A DNA stretch of 64,000 nucleotides, taken from contig NZ_CP107836.1 of the NCBI RefSeq assembly GCF_036346615.1, forward strand, positions 4,712,001 through 4,776,000. Reading direction: 5' to 3'. The position numbers and the translations under genes were made by a program. Positions within the stretch are counted from its first letter, which is position 1. Every line of letters begins with the position of its first letter. Positions 7,973 through 15,368 of this stretch are shown piece after piece. Origin of the DNA: Streptomyces sp. NBC_00523 (GTDB taxonomy: Bacteria > Actinomycetota > Actinomycetes > Streptomycetales > Streptomycetaceae). Below the pieces are notes generated by a model. It did no database searches. It was not told the DNA's origin and worked only from the letters and a program-made list of their open reading frames with translations.

Positions 7973-8506
7973 CTACTCGGCGAGCACGGCCTCGGCGTCG
8001 AGGGTCACACCCACCGCCTGGATCACCGAGGCGATCTTGACGGCTTCCTGGATGGTCTCGCGGTCCACGCCGGCCTTGCGGAGCACCTGCTCGTGCGAGT
8101 CGAGGCACTGGCCGCAGCCGTTGATCGCGGAGACGGCGAGCGACCACAGCTCGAAGTCGACCTTCTCCACGCCCGGCTTGCCGATGACGTTCATCCGCAG
8201 ACCCGCGCGCAGGTTCCCGTACTCGGGGTCCGAGAGCAGGTGACGCGTGCGGTAGAAGACGTTGTTCATCGCCATGATGGCGGCGGCCGACTTCGCGGCG
8301 GTGTACGCCTCCGCGGAGAGGTTGGCCTTCGCCTCCGGCTCCAGCTCGCGCAGCACCTTCGGCGAGCGCGAGGCGATCGCGCAGGCCAGGACGGTGCCCC
8401 AGAGCTGCTGCTGCGGGAGCTCGCTGTTGCCGATGACCGAACCGAGGTTCAGCTTCAGGTCCTTGGCGAAGTCCGGTATGGCGGACTTCAGTTCGTCGAG
8501 AGCCAT
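7973..8506 (-). CDS. ahpD: Alkyl hydroperoxidase AhpD
   Basis: AhpD is a disulfide reductase of the carboxymuconolactone decarboxylase fold that recycles AhpC in actinobacteria, which lack AhpF. The active-site pair is C131 and C134 in NGCGQCLDSHE, with H138 and the upstream E119, the arrangement required for catalysis in characterised AhpD. Length (177 aa) is normal. It lies 12 bp downstream of ahpC in the same direction, so the two are cotranscribed. A bidirectional terminator follows. Confidence 0.96.
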   Translation of the reverse strand: MALDELKSAIPDFAKDLKLNLGSVIGNSELPQQQLWGTVLACAIASRSPKVLRELEPEAKANLSAEAYTAAKSAAAIMAMNNVFYRTRHLLSDPEYGNLRAGLRMNVIGKPGVEKVDFELWSLAVSAINGCGQCLDSHEQVLRKAGVDRETIQEAVKIASVIQAVGVTLDAEAVLAE

Positions 8507-8518
8507 GTCGGTATCAGC

Positions 8519-9073
8519 TCACTCGCCCGAGAGGAGCGCGACCGGGTCCAGGGTGTTCTCGCCCTTGGTCCAGTTGCACGGGCACAGCTCGTCGGTCTGC
8601 AGGGCGTCGAGGACCCGCAGGACCTCCTTGGGGTTACGGCCCACGGAACCGGCGGTCACCATCGTGAACTGGATCTCGTTGTTCTGGTCCACGATGAAGA
8701 CGGCGCGCTGCGCGAAGCCGTCCTCGCCCTCGATGCCGAGGTCACGCATGAGCTCGTGCTTCGAGTCGGCCAGCATCGGGAAGGGCAGGTCGGTGAGGTC
8801 CGGGTGGTCCTTGCGCCAGGCGTGGTGCACGAACTCGGAGTCGCCGGAGAAGCCGAGGATCTGGGCGTCACGGTCGGCGAACTCGTCGTTCAGCTTCCCG
8901 AAGGCGGCGATCTCGGTGGGGCACACGAAGGTGAAGTCCTTCGGCCACGCGAAGACGATCTTCCACTGACCCTCGTAGGTCTTGTGGTTGATCTGCTCGA
9001 ACTCCTTGCCGCTCTCCAGCGACACGCAGGCGGTCAGGTCGAACTCGGGGAACTTGTCACCGACAGTGAGCAC
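8519..9073 (-). CDS. ahpC: Alkyl hydroperoxide reductase AhpC (peroxiredoxin)
   Basis: This is a 2-Cys peroxiredoxin that reduces hydrogen peroxide and organic hydroperoxides in the cytosol. The peroxidatic cysteine is C51 in FTFVCPTE, and the resolving cysteine is in the C-terminal CPCNW motif (C164/C166). The length of 184 aa is typical. The start is GTG 9073 with AAGGAG upstream at good spacing. It is the first gene of the ahpC-ahpD operon and is transcribed divergently from oxyR, whose product in Streptomyces activates it on peroxide exposure. Confidence 0.97.
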   Translation of the reverse strand: MLTVGDKFPEFDLTACVSLESGKEFEQINHKTYEGQWKIVFAWPKDFTFVCPTEIAAFGKLNDEFADRDAQILGFSGDSEFVHHAWRKDHPDLTDLPFPMLADSKHELMRDLGIEGEDGFAQRAVFIVDQNNEIQFTMVTAGSVGRNPKEVLRVLDALQTDELCPCNWTKGENTLDPVALLSGE

Positions 9074-9205
9074 GCGCTCTCCTTGCAGCGTAGGTTCTCC
9101 CCTTTTGAGGGAGTTCCTGGGGGTTGGACGATCTCCACCTTGGCACAGAGTGCATTGATCGCGGAAATAGCTACACTCGGTCGTGATGATCGGAGGTGCC
9201 TATCA
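9074..9205. promoter_or_regulatory. Divergent ahpC/oxyR promoter region
   Basis: The 132-bp spacer must hold both promoters. It contains an imperfect dyad: GATCGCGGAAATAGCTA and a TCGTGATGATC segment in 9158-9192, close to the oxyR ribosome-binding site. This is consistent with a LysR-type binding region, though individual boxes are not certain from sequence alone. Confidence 0.55.
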
Positions 9206-10171
9206 GTGGCGCAGAGTAATCCGGGCAACCGGCTCAAACAGCCCAGCCTCTCGCAGCTGCGCGCCTTCGCGGCCGTCGCCGAACATCTGCACTTCCGGGA
9301 CGCGGCGGCCGCAATCGGGATGAGTCAGCCCGCGCTCTCCGGGGCCGTGTCCGCGCTGGAGGAGGCACTGGGTGCCCAGCTCATCGAGCGTACGACGCGC
9401 AAGGTGCTGCTCTCGCCCGCCGGGGAACGGCTCGCGGTGCGGGCGCGCGTCGTGCTCGAAGCCGTCGGCGAGCTCATGGAGGAGGCCGAGGCGGTCCGCG
9501 CCCCGTTCACCGGAGTGCTCAGGCTCGGCGTGATCCCGACCGTCGCCCCGTATCTGCTGCCGGCCGTGCTGCGGCTGGTCCACGAGCGCTACCCGGCCCT
9601 CGACCTCCAGGTGCACGAGGAGCAGACCTCCTCGCTGATCGAGGGGCTGGGCGCCGGACGGCTCGACCTGCTGCTGCTCGCCGTGCCGCTCGGGGTCCCC
9701 GGAGTCAGCGAGCTCCCGCTCTTCGACGAGGACTTCGTGCTCGTCATGGACCGCGGCCACCCGCTCGGCGGGCGCGCCGACATCCCCCGCGACGCGCTCC
9801 GGAAGCTCCCTCTGCTGCTGCTGGACGAGGGGCACTGCCTGCGCGACCAGGCCCTCGACATCTGCCGCGAGGCCGGCCGGACCGAGGGCGCCCCGGTCAC
9901 CACGACCGCGGCCGGGCTCTCCACCCTGGTGCAGCTGGTGGCCGGGGGCCTCGGGGTGACGCTGCTGCCGCGCACCGCGGTCACCGTCGAGACCGCCCGC
10001 AACGAGGCGCTGACCACGGGGTACTTCGCGGACCCGGCGCCGACGCGGCGGGTGGCGCTGGCGATGCGGACCGGGGCGGCGCGGCAGGAGGAGTTCGAGG
10101 AGCTGGCGGCGGCGCTGCGCGGGACGATGCGGGCGCTGCCGGTACGCGTGGCGGAGGGCGGCCGGACCTGA
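9206..10171 (+). CDS. oxyR: Peroxide-sensing LysR-family regulator OxyR
   Basis: The 321-residue protein has an N-terminal LysR winged helix-turn-helix (about 15-75, RAFAAVAEHLHFRDAAAAIG) and a ligand-type effector domain. The OxyR-specific redox pair is present: C211 and C220 in GHCLRDQALDIC, the same nine-residue spacing as C199/C208 of E. coli OxyR. This distinguishes it from other LysR regulators. GTG 9206 is preceded by GGAGG at 9192-9196. It is divergent from ahpC, its known target in Streptomyces, and its stop codon lies inside a terminator stem shared with the converging ABC transporter operon. Confidence 0.95.
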   Translation: MAQSNPGNRLKQPSLSQLRAFAAVAEHLHFRDAAAAIGMSQPALSGAVSALEEALGAQLIERTTRKVLLSPAGERLAVRARVVLEAVGELMEEAEAVRAPFTGVLRLGVIPTVAPYLLPAVLRLVHERYPALDLQVHEEQTSSLIEGLGAGRLDLLLLAVPLGVPGVSELPLFDEDFVLVMDRGHPLGGRADIPRDALRKLPLLLLDEGHCLRDQALDICREAGRTEGAPVTTTAAGLSTLVQLVAGGLGVTLLPRTAVTVETARNEALTTGYFADPAPTRRVALAMRTGAARQEEFEELAAALRGTMRALPVRVAEGGRT

Positions 10172-10189
10172 AGTCCGGCCGCCCTCCGC
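10151..10189. terminator. Bidirectional terminator overlapping the oxyR stop
   Basis: GCGGAGGGCGGCCGGAC (10151-10167) pairs perfectly with GTCCGGCCGCCCTCCGC (10173-10189) around a 5-nt loop containing the oxyR stop codon. The 17-bp stem sits between convergent genes. Confidence 0.85.
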
Positions 10190-10193
10190 GGTG

Positions 10194-12593
10194 TCACTCG
10201 CTGCGCAGCCCGTCCGGGCGCATCATGCGCCACAGCGGCGGCAGGGACAGCAGCGTGACCAGCAGGATGAGTGCCCCGCCCGCTCCCGCCAGGGGCAGGA
10301 ACACCAGCCAGTCGTCGACCGACTTGCCGACCATCCAGCACAGCGCCGCGCCCAGCGAGAGGCCGCCGGCCACCGCCACCGCGAGCCCGATGACCACCGG
10401 GAGCGCGGTCTGCCAGAGCACCGACCAGGCGAGGGTGGCCCGCCGGGTGCCGAAGGCGACCAGGACCGACAGCAGCCGCTTGCGCTCGCGCAGCTGCTCC
10501 AGCTGGGAGACCAGCATGGAGGCCGCGATCAGCAGCAGCGTGATCGTGGCGCCGACCTGGAGGCCGGTCTGGACGCTGGCGTACTGGCGGTCGCGTGCGA
10601 CGGACGTCAGGGTGACCAGGCGCATGCCGGGGTCGATGCGGGCCGCCGTGTTGCGCACGTACTCGGCGGCGTCCGGGACGCTCTCGTCGATGCGGATCTG
10701 CGAGACGGTCGTCGCCCCCGGCAGGTTGGTCGCGTCGATCGCCCCCGGGGTGACCATGATCCCCCAGCGGTCCTCGCCGATCGGGTCCTTGCGGCTGACG
10801 ACGGTCTTCGCGTCGGCGGGCAGCGTCCAGCGCAGCTTCCGGCCGCTCTCCGACTCGAACTCGACCTCCTTGCCCTTGCGGGCGGTCTTGTCCATCCAGC
10901 CGGCCATCTCCTTGTCGTTCCTGGGGTGCACGACGAAGGAGTCGCCGTCCTCGCAGGAGCCGATGCGGGCGACCTCGCGCAGGGTGGCGCAGTCACCGAC
11001 GTTCAGCGACGTGGTGGGCTGTATCTCCCCGTCGCCGTACTTCCCCGGCTTGGTGACGTACGCCTCGACCATGCCGATGACCTGGGTGACGCCCTTGGTG
11101 GCGCGGAACTCGTTGATGGTCTCCACGGCTGCGTTGCCGCCGACCTTCTCGGACACCGCGTAGAACTGGGCGCGGGTGGGGTCCTGCCCGGTGGCCTTGT
11201 TGAAGTCGGCGTTCATCGAGGCGAACAGCATCTGCACGGCCACCGCGCCGGCCACTGCCACCGTGACGCCGCTGACGGCCCGGGAGGCGGTCCCGCTGCT
11301 CAGCTGGAGCCTGCGGGTGGCGAGCTGCCAGGGCACCGGGCCGCCGCGCAGCCGGTTCACGCACGCCTCGACCAGCCACGGCAGCAGCAGGGCGAGTCCG
11401 AGGAGGACCAGGACCGCGCCGGTGGCGATGGCGTACGGGTTGACGACCTCGTACTCGCCGGACTGGCCGTTGAGCGCCAGCACGCCGAGTCCGGCGAGCG
11501 GGAGCAGCAGCCGCCACCACAGACGGCGCTTGCGGGCCCGGTTGTTGCGTACGACCCCGAGCGGTTCGATGACCACGGAGCGCATCGCGGACAGCGTGAC
11601 CAGCACGGCGGTCAGCGGGACGGCGACCGCGATGAGCAGGCAGAGCCGCAGGTCGGGGGCGAGGTCCGAGGGGAAGGCGCTGACGTCCCAGACCTCGATG
11701 TGGCTCACGAACTGCCGGCCCACCAGGAAGAGGACGAGGCCGATGAGCAGGCCGAGCGCGGAGCCGAACAGGGCCTCGCCCGCCGCGATCCGCCGGGTCG
11801 ACCTGATGTCCGTACCGACCAGGCGCAGCGCGGCCAGCCGGCGGTCGCGGCGGTCGCCGCCGAAGCGCACGGCGGTGGCGATGAAGATGGCGACGGGCGC
11901 CAGCAGCACCACGCAGACCATGATCACCAGGACCACGAGCAGCGGGGCGAGCGGCGGGGTCGGTTCGGGCTCGCCGTATCCGGTGACGCGGTGGCCGCCC
12001 GCGCTCTGGGTCAGGGTGTCGCTGCCGGCGTAGAACCACAGTTCGTTGGGTGAGCGCAGTCCGTCGTCCGCGATGGTGCCGGTGATCTTGTACGGGTAAC
12101 GCTCCTTGAGCAGGGCGTTGGCCGGGTCGTTCAGCAGGTCCTTCAGGGCGGGGGAGACGACCATCTCGCCGTCGGCGGGCATGGCGTCGAGGCCCGGCGG
12201 GAGCACCGGGTGGCTGCCCTCCGCGCGCATCAGATAGCCGGTGATGCTGCGGTCGTGGAACTCGGTGTCCGCCCCGATCCGCAGGACCGAGGTGTCGGAC
12301 TTCTTGCCCTGCGCGTCCGGGTTCTCGGAGATCTTGGTCTCGCTGCGCGCCGTGTCGCGGTCGTTGCGCGCGTCGAGCGCGTGCGGCACCGAGGCGGCGA
12401 GGAACAGCAGCGTGACGCCGAGACCGACGCCGATCGCGGTGAGCATCGTGCGGGTCCACCCCTCGCGCCCGCCGGCGGCGGCGAACCGGACGCCGAGGGC
12501 GAGGTCGCGCAGCCAGGGGGCGGTGCGGGAAGGGCGGGCCGGCGGCGGAGCGGGCGCGGGGGCCGGGGTCCGCTTCTCGTCCAGGAGCGTCAT
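10194..12593 (-). CDS. ABC transporter permease (FtsX/MacB-type, 799 aa)
   Basis: The large membrane protein starts with a cytosolic tail and a first transmembrane helix, then has an extracellular domain. A central group of membrane segments follows (about 215-420), then a second extracellular domain (about 460-660) and three C-terminal membrane helices. The C-terminal FtsX core is near 680-799. This is the duplicated FtsX layout of actinobacterial permeases that work with MacB/LolD-type ATPases, often in antimicrobial peptide resistance or lipoprotein traffic; the substrate is not known. Its start overlaps the end of the ATPase gene by four bases, so the pair is translationally coupled. A PadR regulator begins the operon. 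Confidence 0.88.
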   Translation of the reverse strand: MTLLDEKRTPAPAPAPPPARPSRTAPWLRDLALGVRFAAAGGREGWTRTMLTAIGVGLGVTLLFLAASVPHALDARNDRDTARSETKISENPDAQGKKSDTSVLRIGADTEFHDRSITGYLMRAEGSHPVLPPGLDAMPADGEMVVSPALKDLLNDPANALLKERYPYKITGTIADDGLRSPNELWFYAGSDTLTQSAGGHRVTGYGEPEPTPPLAPLLVVLVIMVCVVLLAPVAIFIATAVRFGGDRRDRRLAALRLVGTDIRSTRRIAAGEALFGSALGLLIGLVLFLVGRQFVSHIEVWDVSAFPSDLAPDLRLCLLIAVAVPLTAVLVTLSAMRSVVIEPLGVVRNNRARKRRLWWRLLLPLAGLGVLALNGQSGEYEVVNPYAIATGAVLVLLGLALLLPWLVEACVNRLRGGPVPWQLATRRLQLSSGTASRAVSGVTVAVAGAVAVQMLFASMNADFNKATGQDPTRAQFYAVSEKVGGNAAVETINEFRATKGVTQVIGMVEAYVTKPGKYGDGEIQPTTSLNVGDCATLREVARIGSCEDGDSFVVHPRNDKEMAGWMDKTARKGKEVEFESESGRKLRWTLPADAKTVVSRKDPIGEDRWGIMVTPGAIDATNLPGATTVSQIRIDESVPDAAEYVRNTAARIDPGMRLVTLTSVARDRQYASVQTGLQVGATITLLLIAASMLVSQLEQLRERKRLLSVLVAFGTRRATLAWSVLWQTALPVVIGLAVAVAGGLSLGAALCWMVGKSVDDWLVFLPLAGAGGALILLVTLLSLPPLWRMMRPDGLRSE

Positions 12594-13276
12594 ACGGCGT
12601 GCTCCAGGTCGCGGGCCCGGCCGTCGCGCACGGTGACGTCGCGGTCGGAGTAGGCGGCGACGCGGGCCTCGTGGGTCACCAGGACCACCGCGACGTTGGA
12701 GGAGCGGGCGGCGTCGGTGAGCAGCTGCATGACCCGCTCGCCGTTGAGGGAGTCCAGGGCGCCGGTCGGCTCGTCCGCGAAGATCACCTTCGGGGACGCG
12801 GCGAGCGCGCGGGCCACGGCGACGCGCTGGCCCTGGCCGCCGGAGACCTCGCCGGGGCGCTGGGCGCCGATGTCCTCGACCTCCAGGCGCTCCATCCAGG
12901 AGCGGGCGGTGCGCTCGGCGTCCTTGCGGCGGGTGCCGGCCAGCCGGAGCGGCAGGGCGACGTTCTCCACGCAGGTGAGCTCGGGCACGAGCTGGCCGAA
13001 CTGGAAGACGAACCCGAAGTCGGTGCGGCGCAGGGCGCTGCGCTCCGCGTCGGACATGGCGGACAGCTCGCGGCCGTCGTAGGTGATGGTGCCGGAGTCC
13101 GGGGTGATGATCCCGGCGAGGCAGTGCAGCAGCGTGGACTTGCCGGAGCCGGAGGGGCCCATCACGGCGACGACCTCGCCGGGGTGGACGGAGAACGAGG
13201 CGCCGTCCAGCGCGGGGGTCGAGCCGTAGGTCTTGTGCAGGTCGTGCGCGGAGAGCAGGGAGCCGGCGGGGGTCAC
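12590..13276 (-). CDS. ABC transporter ATP-binding protein (MacB/LolD-like)
   Basis: The 228-residue nucleotide-binding subunit shows Walker A GPSGSGKST at 40-48, the signature motif SGGQGQRVAVARAL, and Walker B VIFADEPT. It belongs to the MacB/LolD/FtsE group that drives FtsX-type permeases rather than solute channels. It overlaps the PadR gene by four bases upstream and the permease gene by four bases downstream, so all three are one operon. Confidence 0.93.
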   Translation of the reverse strand: MTPAGSLLSAHDLHKTYGSTPALDGASFSVHPGEVVAVMGPSGSGKSTLLHCLAGIITPDSGTITYDGRELSAMSDAERSALRRTDFGFVFQFGQLVPELTCVENVALPLRLAGTRRKDAERTARSWMERLEVEDIGAQRPGEVSGGQGQRVAVARALAASPKVIFADEPTGALDSLNGERVMQLLTDAARSSNVAVVLVTHEARVAAYSDRDVTVRDGRARDLEHAV

Positions 13277-13797
13277 GGGGCCACCACTTTCTGGAGCTGG
13301 CCGAGGCGGGCGGCGGTCAGTTCCAGCCAGCGCAGATCGGCTTCGAGATGGAACAGGGCGTGGTCGCAGATCAGCTGATCGGCGAGGTCGCCCCGTCGCT
13401 TGCGGTCGGTGAGTATGCGCATGAGGCGCAGGTGCTCGGAGCGCTGGGCGTCCAGCACGTCGGCCGCGTTGCGGCCGGTGAGCATCGCCAGGACGACCTT
13501 GGTGTACAGGGTCGACTGGAGGTACGGCTCCGGCTTCTCGGGCTGCGCGAGCCAGGTGGCGACATCGGTGATGCCGGCGTCCGTGATCGCGTAACGCTTG
13601 CGCTCGGGGCCACCCCCGCTCTCCACGCCGTCGACCTCGACGAGGCCGTTCTTCAGCAGCCGGGACATGGTCGAGTAGACCTGTCCGTAGTGCAGGGGGC
13701 GGTCGTGCCCGAACTTCTCGTCGAACGTCCGCTTGAGGTCGTAACCGTGGCGTGGGCCGGACTCCAGGAGCCCGAGCAGGGTGTGGCCGATAGACAT
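13273..13797 (-). CDS. PadR-family transcriptional regulator
   Basis: The N-terminal winged helix (about residues 3-80, SIGHTLLGLLESGPRHGYDL and YSTMSRLLKNGLVE) is characteristic of PadR repressors. A C-terminal helical dimerisation region (about 95-170) follows. PadR proteins typically repress an adjacent transporter operon and are released by toxic small molecules; here the gene is the first of the operon and overlaps the ATPase gene. I prefer ATG 13797 over the GTG three codons upstream. Paired GTGTATAC repeats just upstream are likely operators. Confidence 0.88.
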   Translation of the reverse strand: MSIGHTLLGLLESGPRHGYDLKRTFDEKFGHDRPLHYGQVYSTMSRLLKNGLVEVDGVESGGGPERKRYAITDAGITDVATWLAQPEKPEPYLQSTLYTKVVLAMLTGRNAADVLDAQRSEHLRLMRILTDRKRRGDLADQLICDHALFHLEADLRWLELTAARLGQLQKVVAP

Positions 13798-13810
13798 GCG
13801 GAGCACTCTA

Positions 13811-13850
13811 CATGGTGTGTATACCTGCCGTGTATACGCAGGGGGTACAT
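13811..13850 (-). promoter_or_regulatory. Promoter and candidate PadR operator with repeated GTGTATAC
   Basis: GTGTATAC occurs at 13817-13824 and 13830-13837, 13 bp apart, each containing the palindrome GTATAC. Related half sites flank them (CATG at 13811, TACAT at 13846-13850). On the minus strand, TATACA at 13818-13823 would serve as a -10 element a short distance from the PadR start. Autoregulation is inferred. Confidence 0.5.
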
Positions 13851-13868
13851 CCGAACGGCCCAGGTGAA

Positions 13869-13894
13869 AGGCCCGCCCCTGGCGGGACGGGCCT
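13869..13894 (-). terminator. Terminator of the SPFH/RHH operon
   Basis: AGGCCCG (13869-13875) pairs with CGGGCCT (13888-13894), with an inner CCC/GGG pairing. On the minus strand the stem is followed by TTTC, so it terminates transcription of the ribbon-helix-helix gene. Confidence 0.65.
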
Positions 13895-13900
13895 CAGGTC

Positions 13901-14173
13901 CTACTCTTCGCCCGGCGGCTCCGGCGCCGCCTTCGGCGGGCGCCCCCGGCGGGGGATGGGTGCCGTGCCGCCCGGCAGCCGGCCCGCCTCGGCGAGCGCC
14001 CGGCGCAGCAGGAACTCGATCTGGGCGTTCGCGCTGCGCAGTTCGTCCGACGCCCAGCGGGCCAGCGCGTCGTGCACGGCGGGGTCCAGCCGCAGCAGCA
14101 TCTGCTTGCGCTGCCGCGACCGGGCGCGGGGCGCTTCCCGCGCTTCCTCGGCCTCCGGGCTGTCCTCGGTCAC
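13901..14173 (-). CDS. Small ribbon-helix-helix (Arc/CopG-like) protein
   Basis: The 90-residue protein has a basic N-terminal segment, a beta strand QMLLRLDPAVHDAL and two helices ending FLLRRALAEAG (about residues 24-65). This is the arrangement of an Arc/CopG-type ribbon-helix-helix DNA-binding domain. The C-terminal tail is Pro/Gly/Arg-rich and contains RRGRPPK, an AT-hook-like sequence. Its start overlaps the SPFH gene stop by four bases, so the two are coupled. It may regulate its own operon through the repeats at 15162-15194; that is an inference from location only. Confidence 0.7.
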   Translation of the reverse strand: MTEDSPEAEEAREAPRARSRQRKQMLLRLDPAVHDALARWASDELRSANAQIEFLLRRALAEAGRLPGGTAPIPRRGRPPKAAPEPPGEE

Positions 14174-15141
14174 TGGTAGAGCGTGCCCGTATTGAGGACC
14201 GGCTGGGCGGCGCGGTCACCGCACAGGACCACCATCAGATTGCTCACCATGGACGCCTTCCGCTCCGAGTCCAGCTCCACGATGTCCTGCTCGGCGATCC
14301 GGGTCAGCGCCATCTCGACCATGCCGACCGCGCCCTCCACGATCTGCTGCCGGGCCGCGACGACCGCGCCGGCCTGCTGGCGCTGGAGCATCGCGGAGGC
14401 GATCTCGGGGGCGTACGCGAGGTGGCTGAAACGCGACTCGATGATCCGCACGCCCGCCGCCTGCACCCGGGCGGTCAGCTCGACGGCCAGCTTCTCGGTG
14501 ATCTCCTCGGCGTTGCCCCGCAGCGACAGGCCGCCCTCCTCGTGGGCGTCGTACGGGTACTCCAGGGCGATGTGCCGGACGGCGGACTCGGTCTGGGTGG
14601 CCACGAACTCCAGGAAGTCATCGACCTCGAAGAGTGCCTGGGCGGTGTCCTCGACCTTCCACACGACGATCGCGGCGAGCTCGATCGGGTTGCCGTAGGC
14701 GTCGTTGACCTTGAGGACGGCGGTCTCGTGGTTCCGGACCCGGGTGGAGATCTTGCGGCTGGAGGTCAGCGGGTTCACCCAGCGCAGTCCGTCGGTGCGG
14801 ATGGTGCCCACGTACCGGCCGAACAGCTGGATCACCCGCGCCTCGCCCGGTGCGACCATCTTCACACCGCCCATGCAGAAGAACGAGGCGATGGCGAGCA
14901 GGACGCCCAGGATGCAGAGCGGGATGCCCACGGCGTTGTTCCCGTTCGAGCCGATGACGCCTCCGACGACGGCGAGGGCGATGCCGGCGATCACGCCGAG
15001 CACGGTCAGCAGCAGGCCGAGGCCGCCGCCGATGCTGTGCGCCTTCGTCTCCCGGACCTGCGGTTCCGGCATTTCCGGCGCGTCCGGGGCGAGCCCGGCG
15101 GACGGCTGGGCGGCGGTGGTGGGGTCGTGCGGATCGGTCAT
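14170..15141 (-). CDS. SPFH/Band 7 domain membrane protein (stomatin/flotillin-like)
   Basis: The protein (323 aa from the chosen start) has a disordered acidic N-terminus and two hydrophobic segments (about 35-60 and 65-85). An SPFH/Band 7 domain follows (about 90-290) that begins VAPGEARVIQLFGRY and includes VRNHETAVLKV and the coiled-coil part AEEITEKLAVELTARVQAAG. SPFH proteins form membrane-bound oligomers that organise membrane microdomains or scaffold proteases; no specific partner is encoded beyond the small ribbon-helix-helix protein. ATG 15141 follows GGGGG; an ATG 15 bases upstream is also possible. A conspicuous composite repeat lies just upstream. Confidence 0.85.
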   Translation of the reverse strand: MTDPHDPTTAAQPSAGLAPDAPEMPEPQVRETKAHSIGGGLGLLLTVLGVIAGIALAVVGGVIGSNGNNAVGIPLCILGVLLAIASFFCMGGVKMVAPGEARVIQLFGRYVGTIRTDGLRWVNPLTSSRKISTRVRNHETAVLKVNDAYGNPIELAAIVVWKVEDTAQALFEVDDFLEFVATQTESAVRHIALEYPYDAHEEGGLSLRGNAEEITEKLAVELTARVQAAGVRIIESRFSHLAYAPEIASAMLQRQQAGAVVAARQQIVEGAVGMVEMALTRIAEQDIVELDSERKASMVSNLMVVLCGDRAAQPVLNTGTLYQ

Positions 15142-15161
15142 GGTGGCCCCCGTCATGGTCA

Positions 15162-15194
15162 GCTAGCCGGTCGCTAGCAATGTGATTACACATT
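15162..15194 (-). promoter_or_regulatory. Composite operator: two GCTAGC boxes and a 16-bp dyad
   Basis: GCTAGC occurs at 15162-15167 and 15173-15178 (11 bp between starts), directly followed by AATGTG-ATTA-CACATT at 15179-15194, a perfect 6+6 inverted repeat. The cluster sits 20-50 bp upstream of the SPFH start, where a promoter is expected. One-helical-turn spacing of the boxes suits side-by-side dimers of a regulator. Confidence 0.55.
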
Positions 15195-15368
15195 AACGGT
15201 TCTCGCAACCTTGCGCACCCCTCAGGAGTCGGTTCCATCGGAGACGGGTGCTGATTCTCACGTCCGTAAAACCTCTGATCGTCGGCTTTCCGGCCTTGCC
15301 AACGGTGTTAGCTGGCAGGTCCGGGCTGATTCGGCTGAGCAGAGCAGAGAAACGGGAGCGACCAAGCG

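Noticed and set aside
10191..12053. A 620-codon open frame on the plus strand opposite the ABC permease gene
   Set aside because: It is antisense to a well-supported permease gene, has the His/Arg/Gln-rich composition typical of GC-rich shadow frames, and resembles no protein family.
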